From Oscillatoriales cyanobacterium CG2_30_40_61 (lineage in GTDB: Bacteria; Cyanobacteriota; Cyanobacteriia; Cyanobacteriales; Microcoleaceae), in assembly GCA_001873365.1 (NCBI GenBank), contig MNYZ01000060.1, forward strand, positions 1 through 45,740: a stretch of 45,740 bases of DNA, given 5' to 3'. The first letter of the stretch is position 1. Every line of letters begins with the position of its first letter. Below, in pieces: positions 1-8,756 of the stretch. Made by a program: the position numbers and the translations under genes. The notes beneath the pieces are model-generated. The model had not been told where the DNA came from. It worked only from the letters and a program-made list of their open reading frames with translations, and did no database searches.

Positions 1-40
1 GCAGGGGGAGCAGGGGGAGCAGGGGGAGCAGGGGGAGCGG
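1..40. repeat. 9-bp tandem repeat encoding an Ala-Pro-Pro linker
   Basis: Four consecutive copies of GCAGGGGGA are seen. On the minus strand they read GCT CCC CCT, adding Ala-Pro-Pro triplets to the CheA-like protein. The unit length is a multiple of three, so copy-number change would lengthen or shorten the linker without a frameshift. Confidence 0.8.
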
Positions 41-782
41 GTTGTGGGGTTGTTAAGTAGGGTTGCCAAGTTAGGCCGGGTTGATCGCTTTCTTGAAGGG
101 GAATTTCACTGGCGGATGTTGCTAAGATCAAATCAAATAGGATTTTGTTGCCCTGACTCATGCGGGGGGCGACATAAATGAATTGACCCAAGGTTTGTAA
201 ATGTTCTCGAATGGTATTGACTCTAATGCCCTGGGCAGAAAGTTCGTTGGTCGGTGTGAAAACAAAGTGCCAGAGGTGTTCCCCGTTGCTTAGGGCTTGA
301 TCAAGTTCTTTTTGTTCTTGGGGTTTGAGTTTTAATTCTACGGGAGTGACTAAGCCGGAGGGAAATTCTTGTTCGTGAGGAATTACTGCTTTTAGTTGGT
401 TGATCCCGTCGCTAATATCCGGTGGCGGGGTTTGGGAGTGTTGACAACTGATGACTTGTTCAAGTAGTTTGGTTCCTGTAATTAAGGCATCAAATCCTTG
501 AGCAGACAGGGAAATTTGTTGATCGCGTAATACCCGTAAATAGCTTTCCATTTCATGGGCTAATTCTTCCGCCAAACCCACTCCCACCATTCCTGATAAG
601 CCTTTAATGGAATGGAAACAACGGAATAACTCATTCAAGCTAGAACGTTCAATATGAGATTGATCAATCCAAGATTCAAGGGTTAGAAGTTCTCGTCTGA
701 CGACGGCTAAATGTTCTTCACATTCTGCAAAATAATCTTCTAAAAAGTCCTCGAAAAAATTATTTTCAGTTGAATTAGACAC
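1..782 (-). CDS. CheA-like histidine kinase, N-terminal part (runs off the window edge)
   Basis: An open frame begins at a GTG (782-780) and stays open to base 1, so only about 260 N-terminal residues are present. The first ~110 residues form an Hpt (P1) phosphotransfer domain with the motif FHSIKGLSGM, in which the His accepts the phosphate. A second segment (residues ~150-235, around LWHFVFTPTNELSAQGI) resembles the P2-like region of CheA proteins. The visible end is an Ala-Pro-Pro repeat linker. By family knowledge, catalytic and CheW-like domains would follow, but they are outside the window. A CheY-like regulator gene lies just upstream in the same orientation, consistent with a chemotaxis or pilus-type phosphorelay. 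The start is uncertain because no clear Shine-Dalgarno is visible. Confidence 0.8.
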   Translation of the reverse strand, partial: MSNSTENNFFEDFLEDYFAECEEHLAVVRRELLTLESWIDQSHIERSSLNELFRCFHSIKGLSGMVGVGLAEELAHEMESYLRVLRDQQISLSAQGFDALITGTKLLEQVISCQHSQTPPPDISDGINQLKAVIPHEQEFPSGLVTPVELKLKPQEQKELDQALSNGEHLWHFVFTPTNELSAQGIRVNTIREHLQTLGQFIYVAPRMSQGNKILFDLILATSASEIPLQESDQPGLTWQPYLTTPQPAPPAPPAPPAPP

Positions 783-961
783 AATAATCAGTTATCAGTT
801 GTTGGTAATCAGTGATCAGTTATCAGTGTAAGATTTGTCAGTAATCGTGATGGGATTCACGGGTTATCAGCGTAAGTTTTGTCAAGGATTAGGGTAAAAT
901 TTGAAATTTGATTTTTGACTGATTCTGTGATTCTTTGATTGATGCTTACACTGATCACTGA
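783..961. repeat. Spacer filled with short degenerate ATCAGT repeats
   Basis: The gap between the kinase and regulator genes is rich in degenerate copies of TTATCAGT, TGATCAGT and ACTGATCA in both orientations (for example 788-830 and 948-982). This is the style of short tandemly repeated repetitive sequence common in filamentous cyanobacterial spacers. No gene is visible. Confidence 0.55.
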
Positions 962-1345
962 TTACTGATGACTGACCACTGAATTGAGTAGTTCTTGAAT
1001 ATGACTGGCAAGGAATTTAGGTTGAAAGGGTTTGGTTAAATAGCAAGCTGCACCGGCGGCGATCGCTTCACTTCGACTTTTTTCATCACCTTTTGTGGTG
1101 AGAATCACAATCGGGGTATCGTGATAACTGGGATGTCCTAAAACAAATCTGAGAACTTCTAAACCGTGCATATCGGGCATATTCAGATCTAAAATCATTA
1201 AGTCAAAGGGAGCAATTTCCATTTTTTCAATCGCTTCTAAACCATTCTCGGCTTCGCTAAAACTGACATCAGTTAAATCTCGCAAAGACACGATGACCAT
1301 TTTTCGCATCGTTGCTGAATCATCAACGACTAAAACACGCTTCAT
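962..1345 (-). CDS. Single-domain CheY-like response regulator
   Basis: The 127-residue protein is a lone receiver domain. The acidic pocket is D8-D9, the phosphoacceptor Asp is D53 (ILDLNMPD), the conserved Thr lies in VILTTKG and the conserved Lys in YLTKPF. There is no output domain, so it probably acts by binding a partner, as CheY or PatA/PilG-type regulators do. I chose the ATG at 1345 rather than the longer frame starting at 1387, because AAGGAG lies seven bases upstream of 1345. The CheA-like gene follows 179 bp downstream on the same strand, suggesting one signalling operon. Confidence 0.88.
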   Translation of the reverse strand: MKRVLVVDDSATMRKMVIVSLRDLTDVSFSEAENGLEAIEKMEIAPFDLMILDLNMPDMHGLEVLRFVLGHPSYHDTPIVILTTKGDEKSRSEAIAAGAACYLTKPFQPKFLASHIQELLNSVVSHQ

Positions 1346-1829
1346 AACCCGAACTCCTTGAGGGGATAAGGCACAAATAGTTTGCATTTTTATGACTCCT
1401 ATATTGGCATAGTAAATGCCGATTTGGGGATATTTAACATCCCACCATAACTAGGAAGTTAATCAGAGGAATTTTTTACGGTCTCCCCCCACCTATTTTG
1501 AGGGATCAAGACTAGAAAAATACTCCGATTGCTCCTGTTTTGAAAAATTCTGCTTGGGTCGATTTTCTCCGCTATTAACCGGGACAGCTTTCCCCCTAAA
1601 AATCACGATATCCCAATTATAAATCAACTTATTCTATAAGTTATCAACCTTGTTTGAAAAGTTAACAGTTGACCACTTTCCATCGGATTAAATTTGTTCT
1701 GGAATTCCCTTTTGGGACATGAAATCCCCCTAGTTGGCTAATCTTGTCCTCTCCGGGGATGATTAACTCGCGTTAAACTGTAAATAGAGGTAATCAAAAA
1801 CCGTACACCGTCAAAGGAAGAACAGCGTC
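1346..1829. other. 484-bp spacer between divergent genes
   Basis: This must hold the divergent promoters of the response regulator (minus) and vipp1 (plus). It is AT-rich. I see no convincing open frame, RNA gene or well-matched operator. Confidence 0.4.
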
Positions 1830-2591
1830 ATGGGATTATTTGATCGCATTAGCCGTCTTGTCAGAGCCAATTTGAATGATCTGGTCAACAAAGCCGAAGA
1901 CCCAGAGAAGATTCTGGAACAGGCGATCATTGATATGCAGGAGGATCTGGTGCAGTTGCGTCAGGCTGTTGCTCAAGCGATCGCTACTCAAAAACGCAGT
2001 GAACAACAGTATAATCAAGCCCAGTCCCAAGCCAATCAATGGGAGTCTCGCGCTAAGTTAGCCCTGCAAAAAGGGGAAGAAGGGTTAGCCAGAGAAGCCT
2101 TACAGCGCAAAAAAGGCTACACGGAAACGGCCAATACTATTAAATTGACTCTGGATCAACAATTTGGTCAGGTGGATGCCCTCAAGCGCAATTTAATTCA
2201 GTTGGAGAGCAAAATCTCCGAAGCCAAAACTAAGAAAAATATGCTCAAAGCCCGGGCGCAAGCGGCTAAAGCCAATGAGCAGTTACAGGGTTTATTGGGG
2301 AGTATTAATCCCACTGGAGCGACCGCAGCCTTTGAACGGATGGAGGAAAAGGTGATGCAGTTAGAAGCCCGCTCCCAAGCAGTTGGAGAATTGGCGGGGT
2401 CGGATTTTGAAAGCAAATTTGCGGCGTTGGAAGCCGGAAGCGATGTGGATGATGAATTAATGGCCCTGAAAGCTCAGATTTCTGGTGGCCCGGCTCCCGG
2501 GTCCCTCCCCCCGGGACAAACAGCGGCAACCCCTAATGTTCCTGTGGATGATGAGTTAGAAAAGCTGAGACAGGAGTTGAATAAAATGTAA
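1830..2591 (+). CDS. vipp1: Vipp1/IM30 (PspA family) membrane-remodelling protein
   Basis: The 253-residue protein begins MGLFDRISRLVRANLNDLV, the amphipathic membrane-binding helix of the PspA/Vipp1 family, followed by about 170 residues of heptad-rich coiled coil. A flexible Gly/Pro-rich stretch (residues ~213-235) then leads to a short C-terminal helix around DDELEKLRQELNKM. That extra C-terminal helix distinguishes Vipp1 from PspA. The family forms ESCRT-III-like rings and rods and is needed for thylakoid biogenesis and membrane-stress protection at the inner and thylakoid membranes. AAAGGAAG lies upstream of the ATG. The gene appears monocistronic. Confidence 0.92.
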   Translation: MGLFDRISRLVRANLNDLVNKAEDPEKILEQAIIDMQEDLVQLRQAVAQAIATQKRSEQQYNQAQSQANQWESRAKLALQKGEEGLAREALQRKKGYTETANTIKLTLDQQFGQVDALKRNLIQLESKISEAKTKKNMLKARAQAAKANEQLQGLLGSINPTGATAAFERMEEKVMQLEARSQAVGELAGSDFESKFAALEAGSDVDDELMALKAQISGGPAPGSLPPGQTAATPNVPVDDELEKLRQELNKM

Positions 2592-2910
2592 GCCTTAATT
2601 CATGGGTTTTATCGGGTTTGGGCTTTTTGTCACCGGGTCAAGGGTAACGGAGTGTTACAGTCGCCATTGACTCCGAAAGGTTGATGGAAAGCCCTTGTCT
2701 GGAAATAGGGTAATGGGTAATGGGTAATACTTCGACTTCGCTCAGTAACAGGGTAATGGGTAATGGGGAATACTGGTATTTTGAAAAACTCCGATTCCTT
2801 AAGTCATCCTTTAAAATTTGGTTGTATAGTGATAATCAGTTTGATCCGGTACTTATACTTAATGACCGAATCTGATCCTGCATTTAATTTTTATTCCCCG
2901 GCTTAACTCA
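2592..2910. repeat. Spacer with TAATGGG short tandem repeats
   Basis: Between 2708 and 2769 there are about six copies of the heptamer TAATGGG in two blocks split by a CTTCGACTTCGCTCAGTA segment. AAGCC and GGCTTTTT at 2590-2630 could form a weak terminator for vipp1. No gene is visible. Confidence 0.5.
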
Positions 2911-3162
2911 ATGATGGCTAAGGTACGTTTACTGATTCTTAGTTCCTTTGCGGCGGGCTTTGGACTTTGCTCGATTGTTTTTTCGGTTTTTACAATGATT
3001 TCTGAATTTAATTTTTCTACGGTATTTAGATTTATTTTAACCCTGGGATTTTTTGTAATTAATCTTTTATTTACTTTACATTATTATGGATTAATTTTTA
3101 AAGAATTTAAGTTAATTAATAAGATCAAAGCACAGCTTAAACGATTTAATTATAATTTTTAA
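2911..3162 (+). CDS. Small two-helix membrane protein, unknown function
   Basis: The 83-residue product is hydrophobic, with two likely membrane segments (residues ~8-30 and ~39-62) and a basic C-terminal tail rich in Lys, Arg and Asn. I do not recognise the family. The start is one of two adjacent ATG codons. The base composition matches the AT-rich surroundings. It is followed 83 bp later by the glutaredoxin gene on the same strand, which says nothing definite about its role. It is probably real because frame and hydrophobic pattern agree, but support is only from the sequence itself. Confidence 0.5.
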   Translation: MMAKVRLLILSSFAAGFGLCSIVFSVFTMISEFNFSTVFRFILTLGFFVINLLFTLHYYGLIFKEFKLINKIKAQLKRFNYNF

Positions 3163-3245
3163 TTAAAGTTTTGGCGATCGCCATCCTAAAGTTAGAAATA
3201 GGTTAAAGTTAAGATTAGAGTTAGTTTATCCCTAGGAATTTACTT

Positions 3246-3557
3246 ATGTTAGATGCTCTTAACGCTTTATTTGGTCGCCACCCCGAACGAAATCAAGCGA
3301 CGGTTGAAATCTATACTTGGCAAACCTGTCCCTATTGTATTCGGGCTAAATTATTATTATGGTGGAAAGGAGTTAACTTCACCGAATATAAAATAGATGG
3401 AGATGATGGCGCCCGAAATCAAATGGCAGAAAGAGCCAGTGGAGGGCGCACAGTTCCCCAAATCTTTATTAATAATCATCATATTGGGGGTTGTGATAAT
3501 CTCTATCAATTGGATGCGGAAAAAAAATTAGACCCCCTATTAGCTGAACCTGCTTGA
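3246..3557 (+). CDS. grxC: Glutaredoxin 3 (GrxC-type)
   Basis: This 103-residue dithiol glutaredoxin has the active-site motif CPYC (residues ~28-31, in TWQTCPYCIRAK), the cis-Pro motif TVPQIF and the glutathione-binding GGCDNL. Family members reduce protein and mixed disulfides with glutathione in the cytosol. Length is normal for GrxC, with a short N-terminal extension (MLDALNALFGRHPERNQ). TAGGAA lies upstream of the ATG. A stem-loop repeat follows the stop and probably ends the transcript. Confidence 0.93.
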   Translation: MLDALNALFGRHPERNQATVEIYTWQTCPYCIRAKLLLWWKGVNFTEYKIDGDDGARNQMAERASGGRTVPQIFINNHHIGGCDNLYQLDAEKKLDPLLAEPA

Positions 3558-3571
3558 TAAGTTGTGGAGCC

Positions 3572-3640
3572 GTTGTTGGGCTTAGGCCAACTCTTGATTA
3601 GGGTTAAAGCCCAACAACTTAGGGCTAAATGTTTTTTTTG
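3572..3640 (+). terminator. REP-like inverted repeat and probable grxC terminator
   Basis: Arms GTTGTTGGGCTT (3572-3583) and AAGCCCAACAAC (3607-3618) are exact reverse complements and are followed a few bases later by eight T residues. The same arms occur at 20599 and 20706, so this is a dispersed repeat probably acting as a terminator here. Confidence 0.6.
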
Positions 3641-3739
3641 ATTAACAAGACGTTAAATTGTGGCAAAAACACTATAGATTAATAGAGTAGGCGAATTGAG
3701 AAACCAGAATTTATAATTTATATTCGTGGAGTAAAAGAT

Positions 3740-5809
3740 ATGTCAGAAACTGTCGGAAACTTCCGTAATGTTGCCATTGTTGGCCCCTATTTAAGTGGTA
3801 AAACCACACTCCTAGAGAGTATTTTATCAGTGAGTGGAGCCATCTCTCGCAAAGGAACAGCTAAAGAGACAAATAGGGTTGGGGATAGTTCTCCAGAAGC
3901 GAAAGAACGGAATATGAGCGTAGAAGTTAATGCCGCGAGTACCGAATATAACGGCATTCACTTTACATTTTTAGACTGTCCAGGTTCTGTAGAATTTGCC
4001 CAAGAAACCTATAATGCTTTAATCGGTACGGGATTAGCTATTGTGGTTTGTGAAGCTGATCCGGGTCGGATTTTAACCCTATCTCCTCTGTTCAGATTCT
4101 TAGATGATTGGGAAATTCCCCATCTAGTTTTTGTTAATAAAATGGATCGGGTTTGTACCAATGAGGAACGCTGTGTTAATAGTTTTACCGAAATATTAAA
4201 TGCTTTAAAATCTGTTTCCACTCGTCCAATTATTCCCCAACAATATCCCATTGGTCATAGTGAACAATTAGTCGGTTTTATTGATTTAATTACGGAACAG
4301 GCCTATCATTATCATTCCGGTGCTGCTTCTGATCCCGTACCCCTTCCCGAGTCTTTAAAAGAAGCTGAACACGCTGCCAGTCAGGCGATGTTGGAGGAGT
4401 TAGCCAACTTTGACGATCATTTATTAGAAGAACTATTAGAAGAAATTGAACCGCCTCAAGATGAAATTGTTAAGGATTTAAAAATGGAATTGGGGGCGGA
4501 TTTAATTGTCCCGGTGTTAATTGGGGTGGCTGAACAGGATCATGGGGTGCGGGCGCTGTTGGATGCGTTAGTTCGGGAAGCTCCAGAACCCACTATTACC
4601 GCAGAACGTCGGGGGCTAAAATCCTCGGAAGGCGTGCCCATTGCCCAGGTGTTGAAAACCTATTATACCCCCCAAGGCGGTAAACTTTCCCTGGTGCGGG
4701 TTTGGCAGGGGGAACTCAGCGAAGGGATGACCTTAAATGGGGTACGCCCCGGGGGAATGTATCGGATGACGGGACAACAAACCCAAGGCGTACAAATTGC
4801 ACAAACTGGGGAAATTGTGGCTTTGGGACGGATGGAAGGAATTCAAACTGGAGATACCTTAACTTCCGAACCCAATGGGTTAAAAAATCCCTTGCCCAAA
4901 GCGGCTTTACTTCCTGCGGTTTATGGATGGGCAATTACTCCAGAAAATCGTAAGGATGAGGTTAAAATTAGTGCTGCTTTATCAAAAATGCTCGATGAAG
5001 ATCGGGCATTAAATTGGGAACAAAATAGTGATACCCACGAAATTATTTTATGGGGTCAAGGTCAAATTCATTTGCAAGTAACTTTAGATCGGTTACGGCG
5101 TAAATATAATTTACCTATGGTCTCCCATGTACCGAGTGTTCCCTATAAAGAAACTATTCGCAAAACTACTAATTCCCATGGTCGCTATAAACATCAAAGT
5201 GGGGGTCATGGACAGTTTGGAGATGTGTATTTAGATATTAAACCTCAAACCCGGGGCGAGGGATTTAATTTCAGTGAAACTATTGTGGGCGGTGTGGTTC
5301 CTCGCCAATATATTCCGGGGGTGGAAACGGGAGTCCGAGACTATTTAACCCAGGGGCCGTTAGGGTTTCCCGTGGTAGATATTGCGGTGACGTTAACTAA
5401 TGGTTCCTATCATGCGGTTGATAGTTCGGAACAGGCTTTTAAACAGGCTGCTCGGTTAGCAATGCAGTTGGGAATGGAGCAATGTGAACCGATTTTATTG
5501 GAACCAATTACTTCTGTTGAAATTTGCGCGCCGAGTGATTTTACTTCCCAAATGTTTCAGTTAATTACCGGACGTCGGGGACAAATTTTAGGTTATGAAC
5601 CGATGTCGGAATGGAAGGGATGGGATAAAATTTCTGCCTATATTCCGCAAGCAGAAATGCAGGATTTAATTGTAGAATTGCGTTCTTTAACTTTAGGAGT
5701 GGGTTATTTTAATTGGCAATTTGATCATTTACAGGAGGTTCCTGAAAAGTTGACGGAAAGGATTTTAGCAACGGTGAAGGAAAATGGCAATGGGAATGGG
5801 AAATCATAA
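3740..5809 (+). CDS. EF-G-like translational GTPase (paralogue of FusA)
   Basis: The 689-residue protein has the EF-G domain order. The G domain carries P-loop GPYLSGKT (residues 15-22), G3 motif DCPG (79-82) and G4 motif NKMD. A beta-barrel domain II and the C-terminal domains III-V follow (residues ~390-680, including GGHGQFGDVYLDI and SEQAFKQAARLAM). The residue after DCPG is Ser, where canonical EF-G and EF-Tu have the catalytic His, as in the diverged EF-G-like family. It is therefore probably an accessory ribosome GTPase rather than the main elongation factor. Its exact job is unknown. It has its own spacer on both sides and a terminator-like hairpin after the stop. Confidence 0.85.
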   Translation: MSETVGNFRNVAIVGPYLSGKTTLLESILSVSGAISRKGTAKETNRVGDSSPEAKERNMSVEVNAASTEYNGIHFTFLDCPGSVEFAQETYNALIGTGLAIVVCEADPGRILTLSPLFRFLDDWEIPHLVFVNKMDRVCTNEERCVNSFTEILNALKSVSTRPIIPQQYPIGHSEQLVGFIDLITEQAYHYHSGAASDPVPLPESLKEAEHAASQAMLEELANFDDHLLEELLEEIEPPQDEIVKDLKMELGADLIVPVLIGVAEQDHGVRALLDALVREAPEPTITAERRGLKSSEGVPIAQVLKTYYTPQGGKLSLVRVWQGELSEGMTLNGVRPGGMYRMTGQQTQGVQIAQTGEIVALGRMEGIQTGDTLTSEPNGLKNPLPKAALLPAVYGWAITPENRKDEVKISAALSKMLDEDRALNWEQNSDTHEIILWGQGQIHLQVTLDRLRRKYNLPMVSHVPSVPYKETIRKTTNSHGRYKHQSGGHGQFGDVYLDIKPQTRGEGFNFSETIVGGVVPRQYIPGVETGVRDYLTQGPLGFPVVDIAVTLTNGSYHAVDSSEQAFKQAARLAMQLGMEQCEPILLEPITSVEICAPSDFTSQMFQLITGRRGQILGYEPMSEWKGWDKISAYIPQAEMQDLIVELRSLTLGVGYFNWQFDHLQEVPEKLTERILATVKENGNGNGKS

Positions 5810-5820
5810 ATTTTAAATCA

Positions 5821-5857
5821 AAACAGGGGAATAATAATCATGTGTATTCCCTGTTTT
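5821..5857 (+). terminator. Probable terminator after the EF-G-like gene
   Basis: AAACAGGGGAATA and TATTCCCTGTTTT form a 12-bp stem with one bulged base, 12 bp after the stop codon, followed by a T-rich tail. Confidence 0.65.
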
Positions 5858-6068
5858 CCTAATATTTATAGGACTTCCGCCAATTGGGGGATGTCCTGGG
5901 GGTAATTTAGGAATTGTCCCTACTTTTTAGGGCCGTGATGGGTGTCAGTCTTAATATTTAAAAAATAGGATTTGCCCAATAGTCGAGGGTAAGGGCATGA
6001 TTTGAAACCATAACCCATTGATGTTATTATAAAAGATTAGGCTTAAATTAATATAGGAAATCATAAAC

Positions 6069-7628
6069 ATGGCTAAAAATGAAACCCGCAATGAAGTAGA
6101 AGTTCGTTTTCAGAAAGTCAATGAATTGAGAGAATTAGGAATAGAACCCTATCCGAGTCACTCGGTTCAACGGTCACATACGACCCAAGAGATTAAGGAT
6201 TTATTTGCACAACCGGGGAAAACCTTAAACGATGGAGAAAGTGACCCCGATGCTATTCCCTTAAAAGTTTGTGGACGAATTACTTTTAAACGGGATAGTG
6301 GTAGTATTGGGTTTATTGGGTTAACCGATATTGCGGGAACTATTCAACTCAAACTAGAGAAAAAAATAGTCACGGGTGAAACGGGATTATCTTTTAATCA
6401 GGTAAAAAAATATCTCGATTTAGGGGATTTTATTGCCGCCGAGGGTATTGGTTGTCGCACCAACCGAGGAGAATTATCCGTACAAGTGGAACGGATTTTT
6501 ATTGTTTCTAAAGCAACGATGCCGTTTCCTGATTCCTATTATGGAATTAATGATCCTGAACTCTGTCGTCGAAATCGAGAAATTGATTTAGTTAGTAACC
6601 CTAAATCCTTAGAAACCTTTAAAGCTAGGAATCGAATTATTAAAAAAATTCGGACTTATTTATGGGATAATAGTTTTGAGGAATTAGAAACCCCCGTATT
6701 ACAAGCCATTTATGGCGGGGCGGCGGCGCGTCCTTTTGTTACCCATCATAATGCTTTAGATATTAATTTATATCTGCGAATTGCTACGGAACTTCATTTA
6801 AAACGGGCTATTTGTGGCGGTTTTGAAAGGGTATTTGAAATTGGGCGAGTGTTTAGGAATGAAGGGATTGATAGCACCCATAACCCGGAATTTACCTCCA
6901 TTGAATTATATCAAGCCTACGCGGATTATTTTGATTTAATGACTTTGATCGAGGATTTAATTTGTGCGGTGGCGACGGATCTTTTTGGGGATAATATGGA
7001 ATTTGACTACCAAGGAGATAGGATTAGTTTAGAACGAAAATATGATTATTCTGAACAATATCCTACCTTTACTCGAACCCATTGGAAAGTTCAAACCATG
7101 GTAGAAGCGGTACGGGAAAAAACTGGGTTAGATTTTGATACTTTAGACTTAAATGAAGCCTTGAAAGCGGCGGAAACTCTAGGGTTGAATTTATCCAAAC
7201 TAGAAATCCAAAGTTTAGGATATGTGCTTTATGCGGTGTTTGATAAATTAGTTTCACCTGAATTACTTCAGCCGACTTTTATTACTGAATTTCCGGTGGA
7301 AGTCAGTCCCCTAGCCAAACGTCATCGTTCTAAACCGGGATTTGTAGAACGGTTTGAGTTATTTATCCATGGGACGGAATACTCTAATGGGTTTTCGGAA
7401 TTGAATGATCCTAAAGACCAACGCCAACGATTTGAAGAACAATTAGCCCAGAAAAATGCTGGGGATGAAGAAGCTCATCCCATGGATGAAGACTTTATTC
7501 AAGCACTATCTTTAGGAATGCCAAATTGTGGCGGAATGGGGATTGGAATTGATCGATTAGTCATGTTATTTACGAATACTGCGAGTATTCGAGATGTGAT
7601 TATGTTCCCCACCATGCGAACTATATAA
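6069..7628 (+). CDS. lysS: Lysyl-tRNA synthetase, class II
   Basis: The 519-residue enzyme charges tRNA-Lys with lysine using ATP. An N-terminal OB-fold anticodon-binding domain (residues ~60-165, around VCGRITFKRDSGSIGFIGL) precedes the class II catalytic core. Motif 2 is visible as FEIGRVFRNEGIDSTHNPEF and motif 3 as GMGIGIDRLVMLF. Length and order match bacterial LysRS. The ATG at 6069 gives the usual N-terminus. There is no close neighbour on the same strand upstream, and a GC-rich stem-loop follows the stop. Confidence 0.95.
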   Translation: MAKNETRNEVEVRFQKVNELRELGIEPYPSHSVQRSHTTQEIKDLFAQPGKTLNDGESDPDAIPLKVCGRITFKRDSGSIGFIGLTDIAGTIQLKLEKKIVTGETGLSFNQVKKYLDLGDFIAAEGIGCRTNRGELSVQVERIFIVSKATMPFPDSYYGINDPELCRRNREIDLVSNPKSLETFKARNRIIKKIRTYLWDNSFEELETPVLQAIYGGAAARPFVTHHNALDINLYLRIATELHLKRAICGGFERVFEIGRVFRNEGIDSTHNPEFTSIELYQAYADYFDLMTLIEDLICAVATDLFGDNMEFDYQGDRISLERKYDYSEQYPTFTRTHWKVQTMVEAVREKTGLDFDTLDLNEALKAAETLGLNLSKLEIQSLGYVLYAVFDKLVSPELLQPTFITEFPVEVSPLAKRHRSKPGFVERFELFIHGTEYSNGFSELNDPKDQRQRFEEQLAQKNAGDEEAHPMDEDFIQALSLGMPNCGGMGIGIDRLVMLFTNTASIRDVIMFPTMRTI

Positions 7629-7635
7629 ACCCTAA

Positions 7636-7667
7636 CCCACCCCTAGCTATACTTGTTAAGGGGTGGG
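7636..7667 (+). terminator. Stem-loop after lysS
   Basis: CCCACCCCT (7636-7644) and AGGGGTGGG (7659-7667) are exact reverse complements 8 bp after the lysS stop. There is no clean T-run, so termination activity is likely but not certain. Confidence 0.5.
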
Positions 7668-7727
7668 GTGCTTGATTTCTGTTAAAATTAATATAAGATT
7701 ATATTTTGATTAGGGAAAACTCGATTT

Positions 7728-7946
7728 ATGGAACGTTCAAAAATTATTGCTTATATTACGGGTGGAATTTCAATTATTTTGGCGTTAGCTTATTTATTGA
7801 TTGTCTCTATATTAGATTTCCGAGGTGAAATGTTACCCGCACCTGTAAGTCAAATTCCATCGACTGTATTAGTTGAAAATATAGTGGAAAATTTGAGCGT
7901 CAACTTCCAAGCTGTTAACGCCAATTTAAAATCAGACGAGATGTAG
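7728..7946 (+). CDS. Small single-pass membrane protein, unknown function
   Basis: The 72-residue product has one membrane segment near the N-terminus (residues ~8-30) and a polar C-terminal half (NIVENLSVNFQAVNANLK) predicted to lie outside the membrane core. I do not recognise a family. It follows lysS by 100 bp after a stem-loop and has its own AT-rich leader, so it is probably transcribed separately. Confidence 0.5.
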   Translation: MERSKIIAYITGGISIILALAYLLIVSILDFRGEMLPAPVSQIPSTVLVENIVENLSVNFQAVNANLKSDEM

Positions 7947-7993
7947 AATTTTTATCCTTGACTTTCTAATCCCTAGAATTTCCTGGGATAAGT

Positions 7994-8281
7994 TTATTTT
8001 TCAACTGTAGAAATTTCGTCTACAACTTCGATTTGTTTCCTAGCAATAGCCCGATAAATTCGAGAGAGCGATCGCAATTCTTCTTCGGTTAAATTATCAT
8101 CAAAAATTGCGGCTAATAGTCCATAACGGTCAGCTAAGGTAACCTGACCTGTTTCGTGAATTTTGGCGAATAATTCACTGAGTCCTGACTCAATCAAGCA
8201 AATGGGTGCTTCCATGATCTGGTGGGTTGGGGTAGCGGAATTGATCTGATGATGGGGAATTGAACATCTTTCAAAGTCCAC
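7994..8281 (-). CDS. Small helical protein, conserved-looking, unknown function
   Basis: The frame encodes up to 95 residues from a GTG at 8281. An ATG at 8215 would give 73 residues beginning MEAPICLIESGLSELF. I favour the shorter form because residues before it look unstructured, but no Shine-Dalgarno decides it. The core (residues 23-85) is mostly helical and acidic, around YGLLAAIFDDNLTEEELRSL, and looks like a compact soluble domain. No function can be assigned. A HIP1-like site lies inside the gene. Confidence 0.55.
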   Translation of the reverse strand: MDFERCSIPHHQINSATPTHQIMEAPICLIESGLSELFAKIHETGQVTLADRYGLLAAIFDDNLTEEELRSLSRIYRAIARKQIEVVDEISTVEK

Positions 8282-8485
8282 ATTTTCAGCACAAATTCAG
8301 TAGAATTTTAGCTGTGAGTCCCCGGAGAATTGTTGAATTAGGAGACGGGCGACACTGAACTTTATTCTGATTATTTCAGTGTTTCGGATTTAGGGGCGTG
8401 ATTAAACTTCAGGAGGAATTGTGATTCTTTGGAGATAACTCTGTGATCTAAATCACTGCTAGTTAGTGATTTATCTTATGATAAG

Positions 8486-8692
8486 TTAGTTTAATTTTAA
8501 AGCACTAACAGGAACATCATCCCAGGATTCAACGGTTCTCAATACGGCCACCCAACCTTCTTGTTTTTGGGTTTCCGTGAGGTCTTTTTGAAAGGATTCG
8601 TGACAGTCTTGAGCTTGCTTTTGATCGGAACAAGCAATACAAGAGTAGACTATTCCCATCGGATCAAGTTGTTCATTTACCCAAATAATCAT
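8486..8692 (-). CDS. Small soluble protein, unknown function
   Basis: The 68-residue protein starts at an ATG preceded by AGGAG at good spacing. It has two cysteines in SCIACSD (a C-x-x-C pair) and a C-terminal segment VAVLRTVESWDDVPVSALKL. The cysteine pair could bind a metal or be redox-active, but a single small protein does not show which. It sits upstream of the porin gene on the same strand, though the porin ends before it begins in the opposite sense of transcription order, so no operon is implied. Confidence 0.55.
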   Translation of the reverse strand: MIIWVNEQLDPMGIVYSCIACSDQKQAQDCHESFQKDLTETQKQEGWVAVLRTVESWDDVPVSALKLN

Positions 8693-8756
8693 TGTAGATT
8701 TTCTCCTGATCTAATCCAACTAAATTGCTTTTATTTTATAGCATTACCTTCTCACC

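Noticed and set aside
8400-8485. Possible small RNA or operator around TATCTTATGATAAGTTAG
   Set aside because: The palindrome is short (CTTATGATAAG) and has no paired promoter or terminator. It is compatible with chance in an AT-rich spacer.
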